A DNA stretch of 64,000 nt from SM23-32 sp964434535 (GCA_964434535.1 CAYSWA010000001.1:1-64000); one strand, 5' to 3'. Positions 50,402 to 60,801 are shown, numbered from the stretch's first letter. Notes: generated by a model not told the origin, from the letters alone. Program-made: numbers and translations.

Positions 50402-52339
50402 ATGGGCAATCGGTTCGGCGCCATCGGCCCGGCGCTCGCTGCTGCGCTGCTGCTCTGGGCGCTGGGGGCCGCCTCCTGCTCCAACGATCCCTACCCGCCG
50501 CCCGGCGCCCGGAAGGTCCTCTACGCGGCCATCGGCGAGGACCCGCACGGGCTCGACCCGGTCCAGGCCGGCGACACCCTCTCCGGCGGCATCCTGGCGC
50601 AGATCTACGACTCGCTCTACGAGTATCACTACCTGAAGCGGCCCTACGAGCTGATCCCCTGCCTGGCGCGCGAGATGCCGGAGGTCTCCGAGGATGGGCT
50701 CACCTATACGGTGCGCATCAAGGAAGGCGTCTACTTCCAGGACGATCCCTGCTTCGCGGCCACCGGCGGCAAGGGCCGCGAGGTGACCGCCCACGACTTC
50801 GTCTACTCGATCAAGCGCCTGGCCGACGCGGCGAACAAGCCGCGTGGCTGGTGGCTGCTCCAGGGCAAGATCGTGGGGCTCGATGCCTTCCACGAGGAGT
50901 CCGTCGAGCGGGCCGAGCAGAAGCTGCCCATGGACTACGGCCGGACGGTCGAGGGGCTGCGGGCGCTGGACCCCTACACGCTTCAGATACGGCTGAGCGA
51001 GCCCTACCCGCAGCTCAAGTACGCCCTGGAGATGTCCTACACCGCCGCCGTCCCCCGCGAGGCGGTCGAGCACTACGGGGAGGAGTTCGTGAACCACCCG
51101 GTGGGCAGCGGGCCGTTCCGCCTGAAGGAGTGGCGCAAGCGCTGGAAGCTCGTCCTGGAGCGCAACCCCACCTATCGCGACGAGTTCTACCCCGACGAAG
51201 GCGAGCCGGGCGAGCGCGAGGCCGGCTACCTGGACGCGGCGGGCGCGAAGCTGCCCATCGTCGCCGAGGTCTACTACACCGTCATCGGCGAGGCCCAGCC
51301 GGCCTGGATCTACTTCAAGCAGGGCTACCGCGACAGCTCCGGGGTGAGCAAGGACCAGTTCCAGGAGGCGATCACGCCCGAGAAGGAACTGACTGAGGAG
51401 TTCCGACAGAAGGGCGTCCGGCTGATCAAGTTCCCCGAGATGGTCGTCTACTACGTGGCCTTCAACATGACCGACGAGGTGGTGGGGGGCGCGAACAAGG
51501 AGCTTCGCCAGGCGATGAGCCTCGCCTACAACACCGAGTGGCGCATCGAGAACCTCTATAACGGCCGCGCCATCAGCGCCCAGAGCCCGATCCCGCCCGG
51601 CATCTTCGGCTACGACCCCGACTTCCGCAACCCCTGCAAGCGCCACGACCTGGAGGCCGCGCGCAAGAAGCTGGCCGAGGCCGGCTACCCCGACGGGATC
51701 GGCCCGGACGGCGAGCGGCTGCGGGTGACCTACGACATCGGCTCGGCCGACCCGGCGGCCCGCCAGGCGGCGCTCGCCTTCGCCGACGACATGGACAAGA
51801 TCGGCATCAAGGTCGAGGTCGCCACCAACACCTGGGCGGAGTTCCTGCGCAAGACCCACGAGGGGCGGCTCCAGGTCTTCAGCATCGGCTGGATCCTCGA
51901 CTACCCCGACCCGGAGAACTTCCTCCAGCTCCTCTACGGGCCGAACCGGGCGCCGGGGCCGAACGCCTCCTTCTACGACGAGCCCGAGTACAACCGCCTC
52001 TTCGAGCGAATGAAGGCGATGCAGAACACGCCCGAGCGCTACGAGATCATCCGGCGCATGGTCGACATCCTCGTCGAGGACGCGCCCTGGATCCCCAGCA
52101 CCCACTCGGTCAGCTACATCCTGCAGCACCAGTGGCTCAAGAACGCGAAGCCGCACGCCATGACGGGCGGCTACCTGAAGTACCGGGACGTGGACGTGGA
52201 GCTGCGCGAGCGGCTGCGGCGGCAGTGGAACCGGCCCAACTACCTGCCGCTGGCCGGCGTGGGCGGGGCGGTGGCCGCGCTGGCCCTGATGCTGGCAGGG
52301 CTGCGGCGAGGCGCTCCGCTCGGGAGGGCGCAGCCGTGA
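50402..52339 (+). CDS. oppA: Peptide ABC transporter substrate-binding lipoprotein
   Basis: 645 residues of the OppA/DppA (SBP_bac_5) family. Signal peptide with lipobox GAASC (C26), then the binding domains: EDPHGLDPVQAGD, VSEDGLTYTVRIKEGVYFQDDP (in pieces), VGSGPFRLKEWRK, RQAMSLAYN and PDGIGPDGERLRVTYD. Unusually, a hydrophobic helix (LPLAGVGGAVAALALMLAGL) followed by two Arg lies at the extreme C-terminus, so the protein may be anchored twice. It delivers peptides to OppBC. Last base of its stop overlaps the oppB start (GTGA). Confidence 0.93.
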   Translation: MGNRFGAIGPALAAALLLWALGAASCSNDPYPPPGARKVLYAAIGEDPHGLDPVQAGDTLSGGILAQIYDSLYEYHYLKRPYELIPCLAREMPEVSEDGLTYTVRIKEGVYFQDDPCFAATGGKGREVTAHDFVYSIKRLADAANKPRGWWLLQGKIVGLDAFHEESVERAEQKLPMDYGRTVEGLRALDPYTLQIRLSEPYPQLKYALEMSYTAAVPREAVEHYGEEFVNHPVGSGPFRLKEWRKRWKLVLERNPTYRDEFYPDEGEPGEREAGYLDAAGAKLPIVAEVYYTVIGEAQPAWIYFKQGYRDSSGVSKDQFQEAITPEKELTEEFRQKGVRLIKFPEMVVYYVAFNMTDEVVGGANKELRQAMSLAYNTEWRIENLYNGRAISAQSPIPPGIFGYDPDFRNPCKRHDLEAARKKLAEAGYPDGIGPDGERLRVTYDIGSADPAARQAALAFADDMDKIGIKVEVATNTWAEFLRKTHEGRLQVFSIGWILDYPDPENFLQLLYGPNRAPGPNASFYDEPEYNRLFERMKAMQNTPERYEIIRRMVDILVEDAPWIPSTHSVSYILQHQWLKNAKPHAMTGGYLKYRDVDVELRERLRRQWNRPNYLPLAGVGGAVAALALMLAGLRRGAPLGRAQP

Positions 52340-53313
52340 CGGCCTACATCATCCGACGCGTGCTCTACACCCTCCCGCTGGTGCTCGGGGTCTGTGTCAT
52401 CACGTTCCTGCTCTTCGACGTGGCCTTCCCTCCCGAGGCCCGCGCCGCCCAGGAGCTGGGCAAGCACGCCAGCGAGGAGCGCATCCAGGAGCTGATCCGC
52501 ACCCGGGGCTGGGACAAGCCCCTGCTGTGGAACGGCGAGGCCGAGGGCATCGAGAAGCTGACCGGGACCCGCTTCTTCACCCACATGTCGAGCCTCCTGC
52601 GCTTCGACTTCGGCCGCTCCTACAAGACCCACGAGGACATCAACCGCAAGATCCTCCAGGGCATGGTGCCCTCGCTCACGCTGACGGTGCCGATCTTCCT
52701 GCTCGCGCTGGCGGTCGGGATCAGCCTCTCGCTCGGGGTGGCCTACTTCCGGGCCACCTACCTGGACCTGGCCGGTGTGGTCGTGTGCGTCGCTTTCATG
52801 TCCATCTCCATCCTGGTCTACATCATCGTCGGCCAGCTCCTGCTGGCGCAGTACATGCGGCTCTTCCCCGTCTACGGATATGCGGGCGGGGTGGGATCGC
52901 TGCGGTTCCTGCTGCTGCCGATCGTGATCGCCGTGCTGAAGGGGCTGGGCGGCGACGTGCGCTTCTACCGCACCGTGCTGCTGGAGGAGGTCAACCGCGA
53001 TTACGTGCGCACCGCGCGGGCCAAGGGCCTCTCAGAGCGCGTCATCCTGTTCAAGCACGTGCTGAAGAACGCCATGGTGCCGGTGCTGACGCGCACGGTG
53101 CTGGCGATCCCGTTCCTTTTCATGGGCTCGCTGGTGCTGGAGAAGTTCTTCGGCATCCCGGGCCTGGGCAACCTGACCATCGAGGCGGCCAACAGCGGCG
53201 ACACGCAGGTCATGGCCGCCGTGGTCTACCTGGGGGCGCTGCTGTTCGCCCTGGGCAATCTCATGACCGACATCAGCTACACCTTCGTCGACCCCCGCAT
53301 CAGGCTGCGATGA
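52336..53313 (+). CDS. oppB: Peptide ABC transporter permease (OppB type)
   Basis: 325 residues with six predicted helices; N-terminal IIRRVLYTLPLVLGVCVITFL, an extended loop (55-105), and the EAA-type cytoplasmic motif near residue 220 (DYVRTARAKGLSERVILFKH) that contacts the ATPases. Start is the GTG at 52336, overlapping the oppA stop by four bases and preceded by GGGAGGG. Overlaps oppC by four bases (GCGATGA). Confidence 0.95.
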   Translation: MTAYIIRRVLYTLPLVLGVCVITFLLFDVAFPPEARAAQELGKHASEERIQELIRTRGWDKPLLWNGEAEGIEKLTGTRFFTHMSSLLRFDFGRSYKTHEDINRKILQGMVPSLTLTVPIFLLALAVGISLSLGVAYFRATYLDLAGVVVCVAFMSISILVYIIVGQLLLAQYMRLFPVYGYAGGVGSLRFLLLPIVIAVLKGLGGDVRFYRTVLLEEVNRDYVRTARAKGLSERVILFKHVLKNAMVPVLTRTVLAIPFLFMGSLVLEKFFGIPGLGNLTIEAANSGDTQVMAAVVYLGALLFALGNLMTDISYTFVDPRIRLR

Positions 53314-54260
53314 ACGAGGAGCCGACCATCCGCGAGGCCCGCTCGCTCTGGGCCGAGGCGTGGCGCCGCCTGCGGCGAAGCCCCGTCGCCATGGTCTGCC
53401 TCGCCGTCATCTGCCTCTACTTCGGCGTGGCGCTCGTCGGCTTCGTCCCCGTCCCGCTCACCCGGGGGGAGGCAGAGCGGGCGCACAGGGAGTGGGTGAG
53501 CCTGGTCGACTGGGCCTTCCGCGCGACCGTGGGCCGGACCGAGAAGGAGGAGAGCTACCTGCCGCCGCTGAGCGGCCGCCACCTGCTCGGCACGGACATT
53601 TTGGGCCGCGACGTCCTCTATAAAGCCGTCAAGGGCGCTCAGACGGCGATCATCCTCGGCGCGCTCACCGCCGCCATCTACATCCCGCTCGGGCTGCTGT
53701 TCGGGGTCGTCGCCGGCTACTTCGGCGGATGGATCGACGACCTGATCGTCTACCTCTACTCGACGCTGGCGTGTATCCCCGGCATCCTGCTGCTGGTGGC
53801 GCTGATGTCGGTGCTGGGCAAGGGCCTGGGGCAGCTCTGCGTCGCGCTCGGCGTGACGGGCTGGGTCGGCCTGTGCCGGCTGATCCGCGGCGAGACGCTG
53901 AAGCTGCGCGAAGCGGACTACGTGCTCGCCGCCCGCGCCGGCGGGGCGAGCTGGGCGCGCGTCATCGCCCGCCACGTCGTGCCCAACCTGTTCCACATCA
54001 TCATCATCACCTTCACGCTCGGCTTCAGCGGCATCGTCCTCTCGGAGGCGGTGCTCAGCTACATCGGGCTCGGCGTGGAGGCGACGACCATCTCGTGGGG
54101 CAACATGATCAGCGAGGCCCGCATGGAGCTCTCGCGCACCCCCAGCGTCTGGTGGCACCTGGCCGGCGGCGCCGGCGCCCTGTTCGTGCTGGTGCTCGCC
54201 CTCAACGTCTTCGGCGACGCCCTGCGCGACGCCCTCGACCCCAGGCTCAGGACGGAGTGA
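53310..54260 (+). CDS. oppC: Peptide ABC transporter permease (OppC type)
   Basis: 316 residues. N-terminal OppC_N segment (LRRSPVAMVCLAVICLYF) and a periplasmic loop, then HLLGTDILGRDVLYKAVKGAQ, five further helices, and the EAA motif READYVLAARAGGASWARVIARHVVPN (in pieces). Ends NVFGDALRDALDPRLRTE, the classical OppC end. Coupled to oppB by overlap; oppD follows after 4 bp. Confidence 0.95.
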   Translation: MNEEPTIREARSLWAEAWRRLRRSPVAMVCLAVICLYFGVALVGFVPVPLTRGEAERAHREWVSLVDWAFRATVGRTEKEESYLPPLSGRHLLGTDILGRDVLYKAVKGAQTAIILGALTAAIYIPLGLLFGVVAGYFGGWIDDLIVYLYSTLACIPGILLLVALMSVLGKGLGQLCVALGVTGWVGLCRLIRGETLKLREADYVLAARAGGASWARVIARHVVPNLFHIIIITFTLGFSGIVLSEAVLSYIGLGVEATTISWGNMISEARMELSRTPSVWWHLAGGAGALFVLVLALNVFGDALRDALDPRLRTE

Positions 54261-54264
54261 ACCG

Positions 54265-55303
<1,039 letters not shown>

Positions 55304-55311
<8 letters not shown>

Positions 55312-56335
55312 GGACAACGCCCTGCTGTCGGTGGTGGAGCTGAAGAAGTACTTCCCCGTGCGCCGGGGGGTCTTCTCGCGGGTGGTCGGCCACGTGAAGG
55401 CCGTCGACGGAGTCTCCTTCCGCATCCGGCGGGGGCGCACGCTCGGCCTGGTCGGGGAGAGCGGCTGCGGCAAGACGACCGTCGGGCGGACCATCCTGCG
55501 CCTGATAGAGCCGACGGCCGGACGCGTGGTCTTCGACGGCATGGCGGTCGAGAGGCTGGCCCGAGGGGCGATGCGCCGGCTCAGGCGGCGGCTGCAGATC
55601 GTCTTCCAGGATCCCTACGGTTCGCTCGACCCCCGCATGACCGTCGAAGGGATCGTGGGCGAGCCGCTCGCCGTCCACGGGCTGGCCCGGGGACGGAGGC
55701 GGCGCGAGATGGTGCGCGAGCTGCTGAGGCGCGTGGGGCTCTCGCCCGCCTACGTGAACCACTACCCGCACGAGTTCAGCGGCGGCCAGCGCCAGCGCAT
55801 CGGCATCGCCCGCGCCCTCGCGCTCAACCCCGACTTCATCGTCTGCGACGAGCCCGTCTCGGCCCTCGACGTCTCCATCCAGGCGCAGATCATCAACCTG
55901 CTGGCCGACCTCCAGGACGAGTTCGGCCTCTCCTACCTGTTCATCTCCCACGACCTGGGCGTCGTCGAGCACATCTCGCACGAGGTGGCCGTCATGTACA
56001 TGGGCCGCATCGTGGAGACGGCCCCGCGCTCCGACCTCTATCGCAACCCGCTGCATCCCTACACCAGGCTGCTGCTCTCGGCGATCCCCGAGCCCGATCC
56101 CGAGCGCGCGGCGGCCCGGCGCGAAGAGAGGCGCCGGCGTGTGAGGCAGGCGGCCGCTGCCGGGGCCGTCGGGGCGGGGGCGGAAGCCGGCGCGGAGCCG
56201 TCCGGCTGCCCGTTCGGGCCCCGCTGCCCCCACGCTGGCGAGCAATGCCGCGCGGCCATGCCGCAGATGCATGAGGTGGAGCCGGGCCACTACGTGCGCT
56301 GCATGCGCGTGGGAGAGGGCGGGGCTACGTCGTGA
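55304..56335 (+). CDS. oppF: Peptide ABC transporter ATPase (OppF type)
   Basis: 343 residues. Walker A GESGCGKTTVGR, Q-loop VFQDPYGSLDPRM, signature FSGGQRQRIGIARAL, Walker B FIVCDEPVSALD and H-loop ISHDLGVVEHISHE. The C-terminal domain again has CPFGPRCPHAGEQC (an iron-sulfur-type Cys set). An Ala/Arg-rich linker precedes it. Pairs with OppD. Its 3' end overlaps the convergent HEAT-protein gene by 11 bp. Confidence 0.95.
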
Positions 56336-57749
56336 CCGGCACGTCGATGGAGATGCCGGCCCGCTCCAGGGCGTCGCGCCACTTGGCGAGTTGATCGCGA
56401 CGCTTGGCGATGTCGCTGTAGCCCAGGTCGCAGGGGATGCCGCTGATCTTGGAGAGCACGGTGCCCATCTGGCGGGCGATGTTGAGGTTGCGTTCCTCGC
56501 TCGCCTTGGCGGCGATGCGGCCCAGGAACATCCGGCCGACCTCCTGGCCGAACTCCTTGTCGGCTTCCTCGCTGATCCGCTTCAACTGCGTGGCCTTCTG
56601 GAAGTCGCCCGTAGCCTCCTCCAGCACCCTGACGGCCTCGGCGATCCGCTGCTTGATCTCCAGCGGCCGGCGGGTCAGCTCCGTGGCCTTGGCGGACGCC
56701 CCGGCAGGCAGGGCGCCGGGGCCGCTCAACTGGTTGAGCACGATGGTGCGGTAGTATCTGACCTGCGCGGCCGCCTCCTCGCTCGGGCTGACCTCATAGG
56801 CGCGCAAGGCCCCCTCGAACTCCCCCCAGGCGTACTCGACGTAGCGCCCTTCGTTCGCCTCGGTCAGCTTCGCCAGCCACGACCAGCGCCAGGTGTAGGT
56901 CTGCTCCGCGATGGTGGCGTCGGCGGCGAGTCCCTGCGGGGGGAACGGGATACCGCTCACCTCGCCCAGGATATTCCCAAGCTCCGCGCGCAGGTCCTGC
57001 GGCACGCTGTTGGTCTCGGCGAGCATGGCCAGCACCGGCTCGACGAGGCCGAGCGGGCGCTTCTGGCGCAGGGCCTGGAGGTGGGCCTGGCGCCTCCCGG
57101 CGTCCTCGTTGGTCAGGGCCGCCCGGAGGTTGAGCTGCCAGGGCTGCTCGGCCGGGGGCGGCAGCGCGTCGGGGTTCCGGGCCACCCAGTCCAGGACCTG
57201 GCCGGCGAGCTCCTCGGGCTGCATCGCACGGGGCTTCTGGATCGGCGCGTCGTTGACCTGGATGATCGCCAGGGCGGGGCCGTAGACGGCGGCCGGCGCG
57301 ACGACGTTCTGAAGCGTGGCCACCAGCCTGGCCGTGACGCGACGGGCCGTCTCGTCCTGGTCGTTGCCGGCCGCCCAGATCTCGCCGAGGGCCGAACAGG
57401 CCAGGTACTTCAACATCGGGTTGCCGCCGTCCAGCACCCCCAGCAGGGCGTCCGTGGCAGGCCGGGCCTTCAGCTCTCCCAGCGCCATGATGCAGTTCGC
57501 GGCGAAGTTGAGGTCGGCGGCCTCTTTGTGCTTCTGCACCTGCGCGATGAGCGCGTCGACGGCGCCGGCGCCGAGCTGGACGAGCTGCTGTCGCTTCTCG
57601 GCCCGCTCGTGCTTGGGGGCGTCCCGCATGGCCTCCAGCGCGGCGCGCACAGATGTCGCGCCGGTGCCTTCCTGGCCGAGCGCCGGCGCACTCAGCACGA
57701 GCGCAGCCAACAGGATCGCGAACCATGCCGGCCATCGCTGCGCGGTCAT
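56325..57749 (-). CDS. Exported HEAT-repeat-like protein
   Basis: 474 residues with a signal peptide (MTAQRWPAWFAILLAALVLS, cleavage near ALGQEG). The first ~170 residues contain HEAT-like helical repeats (ANCIMALGELKARPATDALLGVLDGGNP, split, and YLACSALGEIWAAG). The rest is helical and charged without recognised motifs. AGGAGG lies eight bases before the ATG at 57749. Probably periplasmic, function unknown. Third gene of a minus-strand unit after the DNA methyltransferase; 89 bp separate them, with no clear terminator. Confidence 0.75.
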   Translation of the reverse strand: MTAQRWPAWFAILLAALVLSAPALGQEGTGATSVRAALEAMRDAPKHERAEKRQQLVQLGAGAVDALIAQVQKHKEAADLNFAANCIMALGELKARPATDALLGVLDGGNPMLKYLACSALGEIWAAGNDQDETARRVTARLVATLQNVVAPAAVYGPALAIIQVNDAPIQKPRAMQPEELAGQVLDWVARNPDALPPPAEQPWQLNLRAALTNEDAGRRQAHLQALRQKRPLGLVEPVLAMLAETNSVPQDLRAELGNILGEVSGIPFPPQGLAADATIAEQTYTWRWSWLAKLTEANEGRYVEYAWGEFEGALRAYEVSPSEEAAAQVRYYRTIVLNQLSGPGALPAGASAKATELTRRPLEIKQRIAEAVRVLEEATGDFQKATQLKRISEEADKEFGQEVGRMFLGRIAAKASEERNLNIARQMGTVLSKISGIPCDLGYSDIAKRRDQLAKWRDALERAGISIDVPVTT

Positions 57750-57838
57750 CGAATCAACCTCCTGGAAGCGGATCGTCGCGGGAGGCGCCACCTTACCGAA
57801 GTTTGACAAGCCATTTTTATCAGAGCAGGTGGGCACAG

Positions 57839-58723
57839 TCAAGCGCCTCCGCCGCCTCCTGCGGCTCCAGGGGCATCTTCACCTGGGGGTTGAAAGCCGA
57901 CGCACTCCGGCCCGGCGAACTCCAGCCGGCGCGCCATTATCCGCGCCGCCTCGGGGTTGCTGTCCATGAGGATGAAGTCGCGCCCCAGCCGGGCGGCCGC
58001 TTCGCCGAACGAACCGCTGCCCGCGAAGAAGTCCATCAGCATGTCACCGGGCTCGGAGTGCACCTTCACGATGCGCTCCAGGATGCCCAGCGGCTTCTGG
58101 GCCGGGTAGCCCGTGCGCTCGGCGCCCCGGGTGGGCACGATGGTGTGCCACCAGACGTCGGTGGGTGTCTTGCCCCGCCGCGCCTTTTCGTCGCTGACAA
58201 GCCCTGGCGCCATGTAGGGGATCCGGTCCATCTCCTCGTAGCGGAAGGTGTAGCGGCCCGGGTCCTTCACGTACCAGAAGATGGTGTCGTGCTTGGCGGG
58301 CCACCGGCTCCTGGGGCGGGCGCCGTAATCGTAGGCCCAGATGATCTCGTTCATGAAGCACTCGCGCCCGAACAGCTCGTCCAGCAGCACCTTGCAGTAG
58401 TGGGCCTCGCGGCAGTCGACGTGCAGGAAAAGCGAGCCGCTATCGGCCAGGATGCGCCGGGCCTGGCGCAGCCGGGGCTCGATGAACGCGATGAAGTCGT
58501 CGTAGCGGTCGGCGAAGGCGCAGGTGGCGCCCGGCTCCGTGCGGTAGGATCTGCCCTGGAAGCCGACCCGGTCCCCCCCTTCATCGTCGCGCACCGTGCG
58601 CAGGCGCGTCAGCCGCCGGACCTTGCCCGTGTTGAACGGCGGGTCGACGTAGACCAGCTCCACCGAGGCAGAGGGTATGCCCGGCAGGACGGACATGTTG
58701 TCGGCGAGGATTATCTTCGCCAT
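57839..58723 (-). CDS. Solitary DNA methyltransferase (N6-A/N4-C, beta class)
   Basis: 294 residues. The catalytic motif IV DPPFNTG (from D27) precedes the AdoMet-binding motif I DFFAGSGSFGEAA near the C-terminus; this order defines the beta class. Other motifs: SGSLFLHVDCREAHY, NEIIWAYDYGARPRSRWPAKHDTI (split) and YPAQKPLGILERIV. No restriction gene is adjacent, so it may be an orphan regulatory methylase. An alternative is a type III-like modification subunit, but it is too short. Its recognition site cannot be predicted. Co-directional with a small membrane protein and the HEAT protein. Confidence 0.92.
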   Translation of the reverse strand: MAKIILADNMSVLPGIPSASVELVYVDPPFNTGKVRRLTRLRTVRDDEGGDRVGFQGRSYRTEPGATCAFADRYDDFIAFIEPRLRQARRILADSGSLFLHVDCREAHYCKVLLDELFGRECFMNEIIWAYDYGARPRSRWPAKHDTIFWYVKDPGRYTFRYEEMDRIPYMAPGLVSDEKARRGKTPTDVWWHTIVPTRGAERTGYPAQKPLGILERIVKVHSEPGDMLMDFFAGSGSFGEAAARLGRDFILMDSNPEAARIMARRLEFAGPECVGFQPPGEDAPGAAGGGGGA

Positions 58724-58735
58724 GGGGGCGGCCCG

Positions 58736-59125
58736 TCAGCCGTCCTCGATAGTTACGTGTCGGCTGTCCGCCTCGGACCCGTCGACCAGGTCCCGGTCGA
58801 AGTACTCGCAGTGGCCCTTCAGGCCTTCGGCGCGGGCGGGGTCGAACAGCAGGCGGCGGTAGTAGGAGCAGCCCAGGCAGTCGGGTATGTAGGAGCCGCA
58901 GCAGCGTCGGGGGCGCTTGCGCGGCCGACTGGCCCGGCGGGCGGGCGCGCGCTCGGCGGCCGGCGCTGCGCCCTCCAGCGGGGGCACGGCGAAGCTGAGC
59001 ACCAGTCCGAAGGCGGGCAGCAGCGCGCCCATCAGCCACCAGGCGGGGCGGCTGCGCCCCTTGCGCCCGGCCACGTGGGCGCTCAGGCACCCGCAGAGCA
59101 CCTGGAACACGATGACGTAATGCAT
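58736..59125 (-). CDS. Small two-helix membrane protein with Cys-rich tail
   Basis: 129 residues starting at the ATG at 59125 (AAGGGGGGCCCGAG upstream). Two membrane helices (about 2-20 and 29-48) are followed by a basic linker RRASRPRKRPRR and a tail with six cysteines in CCGSYIPDCLGCSYYRRLLF and GHCEYF, suggesting a zinc or iron-sulfur site on the cytoplasmic side. No recognised family. It is the first gene of the methyltransferase-HEAT unit and has its own promoter. Confidence 0.65.
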   Translation of the reverse strand: MHYVIVFQVLCGCLSAHVAGRKGRSRPAWWLMGALLPAFGLVLSFAVPPLEGAAPAAERAPARRASRPRKRPRRCCGSYIPDCLGCSYYRRLLFDPARAEGLKGHCEYFDRDLVDGSEADSRHVTIEDG

Positions 59126-59149
59126 CTCGGGCCCCCCTTCTCTATTCCC

Positions 59150-59178
59150 ATCGTAGGCAGGGGGGGGCGGCCGCGCAA
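59150..59178 (-). promoter_or_regulatory. Promoter of the membrane-protein/methyltransferase/HEAT unit
   Basis: Minus strand TTGCGC (59178-59173), 17-bp spacer, TACGAT (59155-59150); predicted start near 59143. Confidence 0.5.
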
Positions 59179-59221
59179 GGGGAAAAGCAACGAGAGACGG
59201 CAACGGCGCAGAGCAGGGGTC

Positions 59222-59251
59222 TTGGACATGGACCATCGGTTCGCATATCCT
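59222..59251 (+). promoter_or_regulatory. Possible promoter of the TSUP-TPR gene
   Basis: TTGGAC (59222-59227), 18-bp spacer, TATCCT (59246-59251). Predicted start near 59258, compatible with either ATG (59268 or 59295). Confidence 0.45.
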
Positions 59252-59294
59252 GGCCGGGCGGACACCAATGCGCCGGACGGGAGTGCACGGGCGG

Positions 59295-60791
59295 ATGGAG
59301 CTCGGGTCGCTGGCGGCGTGGCAATGGGCGGGGGCGGGGCTGGCGGCCTTCCTGGTCGGGCTTTCCAAGGCCGGCTTCGGGGCGGGAGCGGGCATCCTGG
59401 CCGTGCCCCTGATGGCCGCCGTGCTCGGGCCGCTCGACATGCTGCCGGTGATGCTGCTGGTGTTGATCATCGGCGACCTCTTCTCCGTGGGCCATTACCT
59501 GCGGCGGCACGATGCGCGGAACCTGGCCATGCTCCTGCCCGGGCTGGTGCTCGGGGTAGGGGCCGGCTACCTGGCGCTGGACGGGTTCCTGGCCCTGCCG
59601 GACGCCGATCTGTGGATGCGGCGCCTGGTGGGCGGGCTGGCGGTGGCGTTCGTCTTGGTCCAGTGGTTCCGCATGGCGCGGGAAGGTCGCCTGGCCGCCT
59701 CGGATCGGCCCTACCGGCCGCGCGCCTGGCACGGCGTGGGGCTCGGCGCAGCGGCCGGCCTCAGCTCCACCCTCGCCCACGCCGGCGGGCCGATCATCGC
59801 CCTGTTCCTGCTGCCGCAGCGGCTGGAGAAGCGCGTCTTCGTCGGCACCGTCATCAAGTTCTTCTTCATCGGCAACCTGATCAAGCTCGTGCCTTACTTC
59901 CAGAAGGGGCTGATGTCGTGGCGCAACGCGTCGCTCAGCCTGGCGCTGCTGCCGCTGGTGGCGGTCGGCTCGGTGGCGGGAGTGCTGCTGAACCGTTCCT
60001 TCAGCGATCGCGCCTTCCGGGTCGTCGTCTACGGGCTGGCGTTCCTGTTCGGGCTCTACCTGGTCAGCGGCCACGAGCCGGGCCGCGCGGCGCAGCCGTC
60101 CGATGCCGCCGCAGGCGCCTTCCGGCGGGGGCTCGAAGCCTACGAGCGGGGCCGCTACGGCGAGGCCGCGACGGCCTTCCGGCGGTCAGCCGACGCGGGC
60201 GAGCAGAGGGGCGCCGCGCGGGCGGCCTTCAACGCCGCGCTGGCCCTCTACCGGGCGGGCCGCTATGGCGAGGCGGAGGCGGGCTTCGGCCCGCTGGCGC
60301 AGGGGCCGGGGGCGGTGGGTGTGCGAGCCGCGCTGAACCTGGGGAACGCAGCGGTGCGGCAGGGCCGCTACGGGAGCGCGGCTGGTCAATACGCGACGGC
60401 GGCGGCGAGGGGGCGGGAGGCGCTGGCGCAGGCCGCCGGGCTCGATGCGGGCGAGCGGGCGACGATCGGGGAAGCGGTGCGACGGGCGGAGCACAACCTG
60501 CGCGTGGCGCTGGAGCGGGCGCAGACCGCCGGAGGGCCGCCTTCCGGTGGGGAGGCCGCCGAGCCGCGCCAGGCTGCCGAGCGGGGGGCGGGAGGGGCGC
60601 CCGAGGGCGGAGGCGGCGCCGCAGGTGGGCACGCGGCGCAAGCGGGCGTGCGGTCCGTCGGCGCGCGGGGCGGAACGCGCCCGGGTGCGCGCGACCTGGA
60701 GGCGGTGCTCGCGGGCGTGAGGGTGCGGGACAGCGGTCCAGTGCTCGGGACCGCTTCGTCCGGGGCGGGCACGGGCGGCCGGGAATGGTGA
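59295..60791 (+). CDS. TauE/SafE (TSUP) permease fused to a TPR domain
   Basis: 498 residues. Residues 1-260 form a TSUP-family permease with about eight helices: FLVGLSKAGFGAGAGILAVPL, HAGGPIIALFLLPQRLEKRVFVGT (split) and KFFFIGNLIKL; this family exports sulfite, sulfoacetate or related anions. Residues 280-410 contain TPR-like repeats built on the same motif (RRGLEAYERGRYGEAATAF, ALALYRAGRYGEAEAGFGPL, NLGNAAVRQGRYGSAAGQYA), followed by a Gly/Ala/Arg-rich tail. The frame is continuous with no slip. TSUP proteins normally end after the permease, so this is a fusion. I prefer the ATG at 59295; 59268 is possible. Converges on the next gene. Confidence 0.85.
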   Translation: MELGSLAAWQWAGAGLAAFLVGLSKAGFGAGAGILAVPLMAAVLGPLDMLPVMLLVLIIGDLFSVGHYLRRHDARNLAMLLPGLVLGVGAGYLALDGFLALPDADLWMRRLVGGLAVAFVLVQWFRMAREGRLAASDRPYRPRAWHGVGLGAAAGLSSTLAHAGGPIIALFLLPQRLEKRVFVGTVIKFFFIGNLIKLVPYFQKGLMSWRNASLSLALLPLVAVGSVAGVLLNRSFSDRAFRVVVYGLAFLFGLYLVSGHEPGRAAQPSDAAAGAFRRGLEAYERGRYGEAATAFRRSADAGEQRGAARAAFNAALALYRAGRYGEAEAGFGPLAQGPGAVGVRAALNLGNAAVRQGRYGSAAGQYATAAARGREALAQAAGLDAGERATIGEAVRRAEHNLRVALERAQTAGGPPSGGEAAEPRQAAERGAGGAPEGGGGAAGGHAAQAGVRSVGARGGTRPGARDLEAVLAGVRVRDSGPVLGTASSGAGTGGREW

Positions 60792-60801
60792 ACGGCCGGG
60801 T

